In this document: in pieces, positions 15,176 to 22,225 of the stretch | How positions within the stretch are numbered: position 1 is the stretch's first letter | Layout: each line of letters starts with the position of its first letter | Source of the DNA: a virus | DNA: 22,225 bases | IMG/VR virus record: IMGVR_UViG_3300020377_000039 | Coordinates: 1 to 22,225 of that record | Strand: one strand, 5' to 3' | Made by a program: the position numbers and the translations under genes | Notes under the pieces: model-generated | The model's input: only the letters and a program-made list of their open reading frames with translations | Databases searched by the model: none | Told to the model about the DNA's origin: nothing

Positions 15176-16480
15176 ATGTCGGCAATTAATGTAAATTCAA
15201 TTACAGGAAGGACCGGAACTCACGGTCCTGTGCTGACTGGTGTGACCACGGTAACTGGTGGCACTCTAAATACCGCAGCTTTAAACGTCACTGGTGCAGC
15301 TTCATTTTCCAGTAATGTATCTATTGCCGGTACCTTAACTTATGATGATGTAACAAGTATAGATTCGGTTGGTATTATTACAGCACAGGCTGGTATTCAG
15401 GTAACCAGTGGGTCGGTTGGTATTGGAACTGCTATTCCTGGAGCATTGTTATCTATCGAATCTACCGCAGCAAATGCTGCAAGAATTCGTTTAGGATTTG
15501 ATAGTCCTAGGTATTATGATATCTTCCGTGGTAGTACAACAAATAGTGGTTACCTTAATTTTTACGGAAGTCAAAGTTCTTTTGTTGGATATGTTTTTGA
15601 TGGTGTAGATGGCGAGAGGATGAGAATAGATACAAGTGGTCGCTTATTGCTGGGCACCACGACTGAAGGTGAAGCAACTGCAGATAATTTTACAATTGCA
15701 GACTCGGGACATTGTGGAATTACTTTACGTTCCGGTGATGATGATGTTGGAACGATTTTCTTCTCCGACGGCACGTCTGGTGATGCTGAATATGAAGGTT
15801 ACGTTCAATATGATCATAGTGGCAATTTTATGAAATTTGCTACAAATCATGCAGAAAGACTTCGTGTAGATTCTACTGGTCGTTTGCTGGTGGGCACGAC
15901 CAGTGACGTATCACCAGCAGGTTTTAATAATAGAATTCAGGTAAATACCAATAGTTACACTGCCAGTATTCTTCTTAGAAGAGACAGTAATAACGACGGT
16001 GCTGGCAACGTTGTCTTTGCTAAATCCAGAAGTAGTTCGCTAGGTGGTCACACCATTGTTCAATCTGGTGATGACCTAGGAAAGATTTATTTTTATGGTG
16101 CTGATGGAACTGATACTGATACTCCAGCCGCATCTATTGAAGCAGCTGTAGACGGTACTCCTGGCACCAATGATATGCCAGGAAGATTGATGTTCAAAAC
16201 AACAGCCGACGGAGCATCATCATCAACAGAAAGACTTCGTATAACTTCTGAGGGACATTTATTACCTGGAAGCAATAATACATATGATCTGGGATCAGTT
16301 ACAAAGGGATGGAGAAATGTTTATTCTAATGACTTAAATTTATCTAATATGAATGGAGATTCAAACGATATTGATGGAACTAATGGGTCATGGACTATTC
16401 AAGAAGGAAAAGATGACCTATTCTTAATAAATAGATTGACTGGTAAAAAATATAAGTTTAATCTTACAGAGGTATCCTAG
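15176..16480 (+). CDS. Tail fibre protein with SWTIQEG C-terminal domain (434 aa)
   Basis: Begins MSAINVNSITGRTGTHGPVL, the N-terminal pattern shared with the genes at 8035, 17136 and 18539. Residues 47-74 are the shared NVSIAGTLTYDDVTSIDSVG module. Then come GERMRIDTSGRLLLGTTT, SGDAEYEGYVQYDHSG and ERLRVDSTGRLLVGTT, repeats typical of marine phage fibres. Residues 385-434 (NDLNLSNMN ... NGSWTIQEGKDDLFLIN ... KKYKFNLTEVS) are a C-terminal domain that I remember from many cyanophage fibres; its function is unknown, with trimer registration or tip formation possible. No Shine-Dalgarno; it uses its own late promoter. The TAG directly abuts the next ATG. Confidence 0.85.
   Translation: MSAINVNSITGRTGTHGPVLTGVTTVTGGTLNTAALNVTGAASFSSNVSIAGTLTYDDVTSIDSVGIITAQAGIQVTSGSVGIGTAIPGALLSIESTAANAARIRLGFDSPRYYDIFRGSTTNSGYLNFYGSQSSFVGYVFDGVDGERMRIDTSGRLLLGTTTEGEATADNFTIADSGHCGITLRSGDDDVGTIFFSDGTSGDAEYEGYVQYDHSGNFMKFATNHAERLRVDSTGRLLVGTTSDVSPAGFNNRIQVNTNSYTASILLRRDSNNDGAGNVVFAKSRSSSLGGHTIVQSGDDLGKIYFYGADGTDTDTPAASIEAAVDGTPGTNDMPGRLMFKTTADGASSSTERLRITSEGHLLPGSNNTYDLGSVTKGWRNVYSNDLNLSNMNGDSNDIDGTNGSWTIQEGKDDLFLINRLTGKKYKFNLTEVS
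15314..15397 (+). repeat. Shared 28-residue fibre module, copy 2
   Basis: Residues 47-74 of the 434-aa protein. It contains a 26-bp run (15353-15378) identical to 17367-17392 in the 460-aa gene. Confidence 0.85.
16426..16433 (+). promoter_or_regulatory. Possible internal late promoter for the 202-aa gene
   Basis: AATAAATA within the codons for LINR of the 434-aa protein, 55 bp before the ATG at 16481. It matches the consensus by sequence, but the spacing is longer than at other sites and the context is coding. Confidence 0.35.
16468..16473 (+). promoter_or_regulatory. Shine-Dalgarno for the 202-aa gene
   Basis: AGAGGT, 7 bases before the ATG at 16481. It supports that start, which directly follows the upstream TAG. 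Confidence 0.6.
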
Positions 16481-17089
16481 ATGGCTTTTTATGTTACAGA
16501 TGGAACAACTGCAAGACAACAAAATACAGGTGTAGTTTTTGTTGAAGGCAAGGTAACTACTGGAACCTCACATGTAGATATAAGATATGATCAGGCAAGA
16601 AGTGCTGGATATGGATTTTTTACATTAGATTTAACTGGTATAAGAGTTCAATCTAAGGAATTTACAATGCGTGGATTGACTGCTGCTAACACAGTTGCAA
16701 CAAATGGACATTATGGGGGATACTATGCTCATGGAGAGTCTGATGCAGACCTTGATGCGGGTACAAGTAGTAGTATGAATAATGATGCTTACTGGACTTT
16801 AACGGCGGGTCGGACGGGAAGTCATCTCAGTAGATATTTGGGACATTGGAGAGTTTATATAACATTTCCTATAGATTCATCAATCACAGCTGTAAATGGT
16901 GCTCGTCCAAATGTTTTTTGGAGAGGAACTTGTAGAGTTTCTAGTGTTGACTCGGCCAATATAGCTGGTGGAGGAACAGCTGTTCCAGCTTTTGATTATG
17001 GTATCAGGATTGGTACTAATGATGGATCGACAAACTGGGATCTTGGTTCATATTGTCTAACCGGATATAAAGAGGGTGGTCAATTCTAG
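16481..17089 (+). CDS. Unrecognised protein coupled to the 434-aa fibre (202 aa)
   Basis: I do not recognise this family. The sequence begins MAFYVTDGTTARQQNTGVVF and ends CLTGYKEGGQF. It is rich in Gly, Thr, aromatic residues and Arg. It lacks the GVSTFTG repeats of its neighbours, has two cysteines (CRVSS and SYCLTG), and has no signal peptide or membrane segment. The many GYGFF, GHYGGYYAHG and AYWTL segments suggest a globular beta domain with exposed aromatic loops, as in sugar- or receptor-binding tips. Its ATG follows the TAG of the 434-aa fibre without a gap and has a good Shine-Dalgarno, so the two are probably made together. A separate adhesin tip or assembly helper of that fibre is my inference. 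Confidence 0.7.
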   Translation: MAFYVTDGTTARQQNTGVVFVEGKVTTGTSHVDIRYDQARSAGYGFFTLDLTGIRVQSKEFTMRGLTAANTVATNGHYGGYYAHGESDADLDAGTSSSMNNDAYWTLTAGRTGSHLSRYLGHWRVYITFPIDSSITAVNGARPNVFWRGTCRVSSVDSANIAGGGTAVPAFDYGIRIGTNDGSTNWDLGSYCLTGYKEGGQF

Positions 17090-17111
17090 TGATCTTTCAT
17101 GGTTTATGGTT

Positions 17112-17119
17112 GATAAATA
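17112..17119 (+). promoter_or_regulatory. Late promoter of the 460-aa gene
   Basis: GATAAATA, 23 bases after the 202-aa stop. It is followed by ATCAAAAAGTAC and the ATG at 17136, 24 bp from octamer start. No Shine-Dalgarno. Confidence 0.75.
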
Positions 17120-17135
17120 ATCAAAAAGTACTCTG

Positions 17136-18518
17136 ATGTCAAGAATAAGAGCAGATCAGATATTAAATGGTGCTGGTACCGGTGCTCCTAACTTTTCATT
17201 AGGACTTCAGGTAGGTGCTGCTACCACTGTCCACACAACAGGTATTGACCTTGGAAGTGGTAGTATTCAATCACATAATATAAATTCAACTGGTATTATT
17301 ACTGCTGCTTCTGGATCTTTTAGTGGTAATGTTTCTGTTGGTGGAACATTAACATATGAAGACGTTACAAGTATAGATTCGGTTGGTATTATAACTGCTC
17401 AATCTGGTATTCATGTTACTGGTGGTGATGTTGGTATCAATACAACTTCAAATAATGATGGCGCACATTTTCAACATTATCAATCTGAAGTAAGACATCA
17501 AAGTTTCCAAAGTACTAATGGTGATTTATCAATTGTTACAGATAATAATAGTAATCCAGCTGTATACATCAAAGGAACAGGAAATGCAGATTTAGTAAAT
17601 GTATTTGATAATACTACTGAAGTTTTTACAATAAAAGATGGTGGTAATGTTGCTATCGGAACTGATAATCCCTCATCAGTCATTTTTACTGTAAGAGGAG
17701 ATAATAATACTACATTTACTAATAATCCAGCTAGCATGCTTATAGCGGGTAATGATTCAGCGACTTCGGGTAGCTCTGGTGCCGGTATATTCTTTGGAGG
17801 AAGATATCTCGATGGTCAAGATACTACAACGACATTTGCAGCTATCAGTGGTATTAAGGAAACAACATCAGATAATGAATATGGCGGTGCTTTAGTTTTT
17901 GGTACTAGAGCTGCTGGTTCTGGTGGTGGAAGTTTTGAAAGAATGCGTATAGATTCTAATGGTTATATGACAAAGGCACCATCGGGAATGGTAATAAGAA
18001 GTGGTTTTTATGATCCAGGAACCGGAACTAATGCAACAACAGCGACCACTTCCGCGACATTTACAACCCTTAATATTAATGGAACGGGTCAAGTAGGACA
18101 TAATATAGGTAAATTCAGTGATGACGGACTCACATATACTAAAGTAAGTTCTAATAGTCATCTGAATATTAGTGTATCTATACCTTTTTATCTTGCCGTG
18201 GGTGGTACAGGTTTTGGTATTAGAGCTCTGTTGAGTACAGATAATGGAAGTAATTATTATACAGTAACTGGATTAAGCAATGGACCCGCTGACAAATGGG
18301 GTGCAGCTGGTTACGGTGGTAACACATCTGGTATAGTAAATTATACTTGGAATACAAGAATGAATTCTTCTCGGGCATCAGCAATACTTGCAAAAACAGG
18401 AACTATTAGATTCTATTTTGAGGTGGCTGTTTGGTCTAGTTCCGATACATTAACAATTGGTGATTATCCTAGTTATAACAAAAAATCTTCAATTATAGTA
18501 CAAGAAATTGCTGAATAA
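17136..18518 (+). CDS. Tail fibre protein with unique C-terminal domain (460 aa)
   Basis: Begins MSRIRADQILNGAGTGAPNF, the clearest example of the shared N-terminal attachment-like motif. Residues 65-92 are the shared module (NVSVGGTLTYEDVTSIDSVG). The middle has DNNSNPAVYIKGTGNAD, EVFTIKDGGNVAIGTDNP and ERMRIDSNG, typical fibre repeats. From residue 285 (MVIRSGFYDPGTG) to the end (SIIVQEIAE) lies a different, aromatic-rich domain with strand lengths that suggest a jelly-roll-like or C1q-like tip. That domain is absent from its neighbours, so the gene looks like a common shaft carrying an exchanged receptor-binding head. The next late promoter overlaps its TAA. Confidence 0.85.
   Translation: MSRIRADQILNGAGTGAPNFSLGLQVGAATTVHTTGIDLGSGSIQSHNINSTGIITAASGSFSGNVSVGGTLTYEDVTSIDSVGIITAQSGIHVTGGDVGINTTSNNDGAHFQHYQSEVRHQSFQSTNGDLSIVTDNNSNPAVYIKGTGNADLVNVFDNTTEVFTIKDGGNVAIGTDNPSSVIFTVRGDNNTTFTNNPASMLIAGNDSATSGSSGAGIFFGGRYLDGQDTTTTFAAISGIKETTSDNEYGGALVFGTRAAGSGGGSFERMRIDSNGYMTKAPSGMVIRSGFYDPGTGTNATTATTSATFTTLNINGTGQVGHNIGKFSDDGLTYTKVSSNSHLNISVSIPFYLAVGGTGFGIRALLSTDNGSNYYTVTGLSNGPADKWGAAGYGGNTSGIVNYTWNTRMNSSRASAILAKTGTIRFYFEVAVWSSSDTLTIGDYPSYNKKSSIIVQEIAE
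17328..17411 (+). repeat. Shared 28-residue fibre module, copy 3
   Basis: Residues 65-92 of the 460-aa protein. The 26-bp identity to the 434-aa gene lies at 17367-17392. Confidence 0.85.
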
Positions 18519-18521
18519 ATA
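18514..18521 (+). promoter_or_regulatory. Late promoter containing the 460-aa stop codon
   Basis: AATAAATA contains the TAA stop at 18516-18518. It is followed by ACTAAAAAAGTA and the ATG at 18539, 25 bp from octamer start. Confidence 0.75.
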
Positions 18522-18538
18522 ACTAAAAAAGTATCGGT

Positions 18539-19315
18539 ATGTCGAAGATACAAGTAAATGAGATAGTCAATCACTTTGATAATGGTGCTCCCGACTGCCC
18601 CAAAGGTTTTACGGTATCTTCTGGTATTTCGACATTTACCGGTTCAATTGATGCAAATGGTAGTTTAGATGTAGATGGTCATACAAATTTAGATAACGTT
18701 AATATATCTGGTGTTGTCACTGCTACTAGTTTTGTTGGAAACGTTACTGGTAATGTTACGGGAAATGCTGATTCAGCAACTAATGCACAAGGTCTTACTG
18801 GTTCTCCAAGTATTTCTGTTGCAAGTCTTGTCGCAACTGGTAATGTAACTATTGGTGGAACACTTACATATGATGATGTAACAAACGTAGATGTAATTGG
18901 AATATTAACAGCAAGAGGTGGAATAAAAATTGGTACGGGTGGTACAGTCGGACCTGTAGGATCTGGTATTGTCACATACTTTGGTGATGGTTCACAGTTA
19001 ACTGGTATTGATGCAACTCAAATTCAAACTGGTAATACTAGTGTCCAGACTATAGATACTGGGTCTGATGGGCACGTTAAGGTTAATACTGAAGGTAGTG
19101 AAAGACTTCGTATAACCTCAACTGGTTTAATTGATGCATCTTCAAATACAACTGCTATAGCACTACCACAAGGAACCACAGCACAAAGACCGTCTGGTTC
19201 GGCACCATACATAAGGAAGAATACCACCAATAATGCGTTGGAATATTTTGATGGGACATCATGGGTAGAGATAATCACGGATTATTTCCCCACTGGTTCT
19301 ACTATTTTAGGTTGA
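18539..19315 (+). CDS. Short tail fibre protein (258 aa)
   Basis: Begins MSKIQVNEIVNHFDNGAPDC, the shared N-terminal pattern. Then DVDGHTNLDNVNISGV resembles DVDGHTELDNLNVTGV in the 638-aa protein. Residues 102-129 are the shared module, followed by GTGGTVGPVGSGIVTYFGDG with DNA almost identical to the 638-aa gene. ERLRITSTG follows. Residues 200-245 (SSNTTAIALPQGTTAQRP, YIRKNTTNNALEYFDGTSW) are a common phage fibre-end motif. It ends abruptly in FPTGSTILG, so a distal head domain may have been lost or is supplied by another protein. It has its own late promoter without a Shine-Dalgarno. The TGA overlaps the Shine-Dalgarno of the LamG gene, making the pair an operon. Confidence 0.85.
   Translation: MSKIQVNEIVNHFDNGAPDCPKGFTVSSGISTFTGSIDANGSLDVDGHTNLDNVNISGVVTATSFVGNVTGNVTGNADSATNAQGLTGSPSISVASLVATGNVTIGGTLTYDDVTNVDVIGILTARGGIKIGTGGTVGPVGSGIVTYFGDGSQLTGIDATQIQTGNTSVQTIDTGSDGHVKVNTEGSERLRITSTGLIDASSNTTAIALPQGTTAQRPSGSAPYIRKNTTNNALEYFDGTSWVEIITDYFPTGSTILG
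18842..18925 (+). repeat. Shared 28-residue fibre module, copy 4
   Basis: Residues 102-129 of the 258-aa protein (NVTIGGTLTYDDVTNVDVIG ...). It is the most diverged copy. Confidence 0.8.
18941..19000 (+). repeat. 60-bp cassette shared with 13681-13740
   Basis: Differs at only three positions from the 638-aa gene copy: one in the middle and two adjacent ones near the right end. Confidence 0.85.
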
Positions 19316-19320
19316 GGTAA
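19314..19320 (+). promoter_or_regulatory. Shine-Dalgarno of the LamG gene
   Basis: GAGGTAA, overlapping the 258-aa TGA stop and 6 to 9 bases before the ATG at 19327. It decides this start; no late promoter is seen upstream. Confidence 0.65.
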
Positions 19321-19326
19321 GAAATA

Positions 19327-22225
19327 ATGGCAAACGAAGTATTTACAAGAACTCCTACAAGTGTAGGTAACAGAAAAAAATTCACCTGGGCAGGTTGGAT
19401 AAAAAGAAATGATATAAATGCAAGTGGTGCAAATTCCTATCAAGGAATTTTTGCTGTCGGTACTTCTGATGGTTCAGAAGATACCTTTATGTTCTCTTCT
19501 GATCGAATCAGATTACGTTGCGAAAGTGGATCAGACATAACAACAATTGAGGAATTTAGAGACCCTGGAAATTGGATGCATGTGATGATGGTCGTAGATA
19601 CCACAGTATATGATGCAGATCGTAGATGTGTTTTTTATATGAATGGAAGAAGATCAGACTGGATGTCTCAAGAAGATAACATTACTCAAAACGCAGACTT
19701 AAGAATTAATAGTGTTGACAAACATTATTTGGGAGAATTTCCCAGAATTAATGAACATTTAGATGGTCAAATATGTGATGTATTCCTCGTAGATGGTCAG
19801 GCACTTGGTCCAGATGTGTTTGGTTTCTATAAAGATGGAGACGGTTATATTTCTTCTGGAACTGCAAAAGCAACTGATTTCCGTCCTGGTCAGTGGATGC
19901 CACATTCACCATCAAAGATCAAAAAGGATATCAATCGTAGGGGTGGATTTGGAGTTAATGGATTCTATCTTCCTATGAATGATAGTTCCAATCCTGGTGC
20001 TGACTTCCATATGACTCCTAATAGTATTATTAAACTGAAAGGAGAAGACTTACCACAACCACGCAACGGTGCTCCTACAACTTCTGATTCTTATGTCAGT
20101 CAGTTGAGGACACAGACAGGTGAATTGTTTAATGATGGGGTCGTTAATTTTGGTGGAGCCGGTGATAGAAATGCATTGCAAGATAGTGGTAATGGAGTCA
20201 ATTTAGGAACTGGTGAATTTACTGTAGAAGCTTTTGTTTATCATTCTATTCTTCCGCAAAATTCTCTGCAGTATATCTTCATGACCACAGCTCAAGGTAA
20301 TCCTAATGCATTTGCATTTGCTGTTGAAAATGATCGTATTGTTGCTGGGTCACATGCCGGTAGCTTCTCAAACTCCACAAAAGTAGAAGCAACATTTCCT
20401 GTAGGAAGTCTTAAAACAGGTCAGTGGTATCATTATGCTGCTTGTAGAAGTGGAAATACACTCCGTCTGTTTATTGATGGAAAAATGATGGTGGAGGATA
20501 CTTCACACACGGAAAATTATAATAACACCAGTGCGTTTGGGTGTAGAGTTGGATCCGAAGCAGGGGATGGTGCTAGTAGTGCAGGATATAAATCTATCAA
20601 GGGATTTATGTCAAACGTTCGTGTTGTAAATGGAACCGCTCTTTATACCTCAAACTTTACACCACCAACATCCGCTCTTACTGCAGTAACCAATACTATT
20701 CTTCTTTGTTGTCAGTCTCCAACATCAGTGACTGCTGCTGCTGTATCACCTGGTACATTATCACTTCTAACTCATTCAGGTGATATGCCAGCAGCCGCTG
20801 CTAGAAATGAATTAGATGCTTCTATTGTTCTTGCTATTCCTGGTATTAGTGGTGGTCAGGTTACTGGGATTGGTGATTACTCTGCTGATATCCGAGGTAA
20901 TGGAACTAATAAAAATATTTCTGCAAATGGAAATGCTGGTGTTGGTGCGACTGGAATATATTATGGAAGTGCTTTAAATCTTGATGTAAGTAATGATAAT
21001 CTTGTTATTGCTAACGACTCAAACGGAAGTATCTCTACGGATTTTAGTTTTGGATCTAGTGATTTTACAGTAGAGTATTGGCAATATAATACAAGTTTTT
21101 CAGGAACTCCTGGACATGGTATATGGGATAGTCCAAATAATCAAAGATCTTGGTTAATCTATAATAATAGTTCATCAAAACCAAGATATTATGTGTCGGT
21201 CGATGGAGTTGCTAGTGTTAATATAAATTCAGATGAAACTGTTCCAACTGATCAATGGAATCATTATTGTATGGAAAGAGTTGGTTCAACTTTATTTGGC
21301 TATCTAAATGGTAGATGTGTCGGACAAAATAGTAATTTGGGAACACAATCGCTATTTACTCCAGTTGATTACCTAAAAATTGGAACTTGGGGTGATTCAT
21401 CATTCTCTGTAAAAGGATTTGTACAAGACTTTCGTATCTATAAAGGTGTAGCAAAATACAAGGGTGGTTTTGATGTTCCCAAACCTTATACACCAGTAGG
21501 TATTGAAGCATTTAGAACAGTTGCTGATACTTGTAAGAATAACTTTTGTACTTGGAATTCAATATCTCCTACATTTAGTGGGAGTAATGCAGTATTTTCT
21601 AATGGAAATCTGACTACTTCTGAAGCAACCTCAAACGTAGCTCAAGGCACTGGAACAATTGGTCCATCATCAGGTAAGTGGTATTATGAAGCAAGAGCAG
21701 AAAATGTAACTGGTAGTACTCATTTGATTGGAATACGAGCAGCAGAATGGAATAATGCTAATACTCAAAATAGTTTAGCATATAGAAGTAATGGTGCTGT
21801 ATATAATTATAGTACTGCTGCTACTAGTCAAGCATCCTACACTACTGGTGATATCATAGGTATTGCATTTGATGCTACTAATGGAAGATTATGGTTCTCT
21901 AAAAATGGAGTTTGGACTACTGGAACAAACCCTTCAGCAGGGTCGGGACAAAATGTTAATTACACACCTTCTGCAACCACTGCATTTTTTGCCTTCGATA
22001 ATGTATCAGGAACTCAATTATGGGATGCAAATTTCGGTCAAAACCCATCATTCTGTGGCAGAATTACAGCAGGAACAAATGCAGATGATAGTGGCAAGGG
22101 ACTGTTTAAGTATGCCCCTCCAACTGGTTTCCTAGCATTATGTGAGGATAACTTACCTGCTCCTGTAATTGCTGACCCTGGTAAGCACTTTAAGACCGTA
22201 CTTTATACTGGCACTAACACTAACA
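19327..22225 (+). CDS. Giant LamG/SPRY-domain adhesin-like protein (partial, at least 966 aa)
   Basis: Open from the ATG to the window edge, with no stop. Starts MANEVFTRTPTSVGNRKKFT. Three concanavalin-A/LamG-like domains can be read. The first is about residues 1-190 (FTWAGWIKR ... GNWMHVMMVVD ... ICDVFLVDGQ). The second is about 271-455 (FTVEAFVYHS ... GQWYHYAACRSGNTLRLFIDG ... MSNVRVVNGTALYTSNFTPP). The third is about 558-723 (FTVEYWQY ... DQWNHYCMERVG ... VQDFRIYKGVAKY). A SPRY-like domain follows at about 777-913 (GKWYYEARAE ... GDIIGIAFDATNGRLWFSKN ... FFAFDN). These folds bind glycans or proteins, so it probably acts as a host-surface adhesin on the virion. It is co-transcribed with the 258-aa fibre. 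The length and C-terminus are unknown. Confidence 0.85.
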   Translation, partial: MANEVFTRTPTSVGNRKKFTWAGWIKRNDINASGANSYQGIFAVGTSDGSEDTFMFSSDRIRLRCESGSDITTIEEFRDPGNWMHVMMVVDTTVYDADRRCVFYMNGRRSDWMSQEDNITQNADLRINSVDKHYLGEFPRINEHLDGQICDVFLVDGQALGPDVFGFYKDGDGYISSGTAKATDFRPGQWMPHSPSKIKKDINRRGGFGVNGFYLPMNDSSNPGADFHMTPNSIIKLKGEDLPQPRNGAPTTSDSYVSQLRTQTGELFNDGVVNFGGAGDRNALQDSGNGVNLGTGEFTVEAFVYHSILPQNSLQYIFMTTAQGNPNAFAFAVENDRIVAGSHAGSFSNSTKVEATFPVGSLKTGQWYHYAACRSGNTLRLFIDGKMMVEDTSHTENYNNTSAFGCRVGSEAGDGASSAGYKSIKGFMSNVRVVNGTALYTSNFTPPTSALTAVTNTILLCCQSPTSVTAAAVSPGTLSLLTHSGDMPAAAARNELDASIVLAIPGISGGQVTGIGDYSADIRGNGTNKNISANGNAGVGATGIYYGSALNLDVSNDNLVIANDSNGSISTDFSFGSSDFTVEYWQYNTSFSGTPGHGIWDSPNNQRSWLIYNNSSSKPRYYVSVDGVASVNINSDETVPTDQWNHYCMERVGSTLFGYLNGRCVGQNSNLGTQSLFTPVDYLKIGTWGDSSFSVKGFVQDFRIYKGVAKYKGGFDVPKPYTPVGIEAFRTVADTCKNNFCTWNSISPTFSGSNAVFSNGNLTTSEATSNVAQGTGTIGPSSGKWYYEARAENVTGSTHLIGIRAAEWNNANTQNSLAYRSNGAVYNYSTAATSQASYTTGDIIGIAFDATNGRLWFSKNGVWTTGTNPSAGSGQNVNYTPSATTAFFAFDNVSGTQLWDANFGQNPSFCGRITAGTNADDSGKGLFKYAPPTGFLALCEDNLPAPVIADPGKHFKTVLYTGTNTN

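Noticed and set aside
12829-19000. Diversity-generating retroelement or phase-variation cassette
   Set aside because: Near-identical repeats exist, but no reverse transcriptase, recombinase, inverted repeats or adenine-biased variation was seen. Simple homologous exchange explains them.

Overview
The window looks like part of the late structural region of a large contractile-tailed, T4-like marine phage, most likely a cyanophage of Synechococcus or Prochlorococcus. This rests on four observations. Nearly every base is coding for tail-fibre-type protein made of Gly/Thr/Ser/Asn-rich short beta repeats. Intergenic gaps are tiny and carry T4-type late promoter octamers (NATAAATA). The base composition is AT-leaning. 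Protein families typical of cyanomyoviruses recur: the MPLSRL...IYVDPN start, the MAIDKDFVIKNGL start, IYHDG modules, the SWTIQEG...YKFNLTEV ending and LamG proteins. No lookup was possible, so the host and phage group are inferences.

Layout. Positions 1-155 hold the 3' end of an unrecognised gene, then a rho-independent terminator (206-232) and, 4 bp later, a late promoter. Positions 274-7640 carry two large virion proteins: a 1631-aa protein with a predicted beta-helix and an 811-aa fibre whose C-terminus is a collar domain plus a His-x-His array. A single minus-strand gene (7630-7956) for a small Cys-rich protein faces this fibre gene, and its promoter sits back to back with the promoter of the next plus-strand gene. 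Positions 8035-12027 hold a second giant beta-helix protein (1214 aa), paralogous in pieces to the first, and a 114-aa small structural protein. Positions 12034-19315 are a mosaic fibre locus of seven genes (638, 175, 215, 434, 202, 460 and 258 aa). Four of these share a 28-residue module and partly near-identical DNA but end in different C-terminal domains. From 19327 to the window end runs an unfinished reading frame of at least 966 codons with three LamG-like domains and one SPRY-like domain.

How it works together (inference): the products are probably assembled into baseplate appendages and tail fibres. N-terminal segments of the MS-x-(I/L)-x-A/V type attach them to the particle, and the variable distal domains (HxH tip, SWTIQEG, jelly-roll-like, LamG/SPRY) contact host surface sugars or proteins. 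Most promoter-proximal genes have a private late promoter, often overlapping the stop codon of the gene before, and a short leader without a clear Shine-Dalgarno. Several internal genes instead have a Shine-Dalgarno or a stop/start overlap.

The most interesting points are the reuse of DNA cassettes between neighbouring fibre genes, two discrete promoter-to-start spacings, a cupredoxin-like domain that seems to have lost its metal ligands, the divergent late-promoter pair around the lone reverse gene, and the LamG/SPRY giant. No stretch above 300 bases lacks a gene. No tRNA, CRISPR, transposon or integrase was seen.
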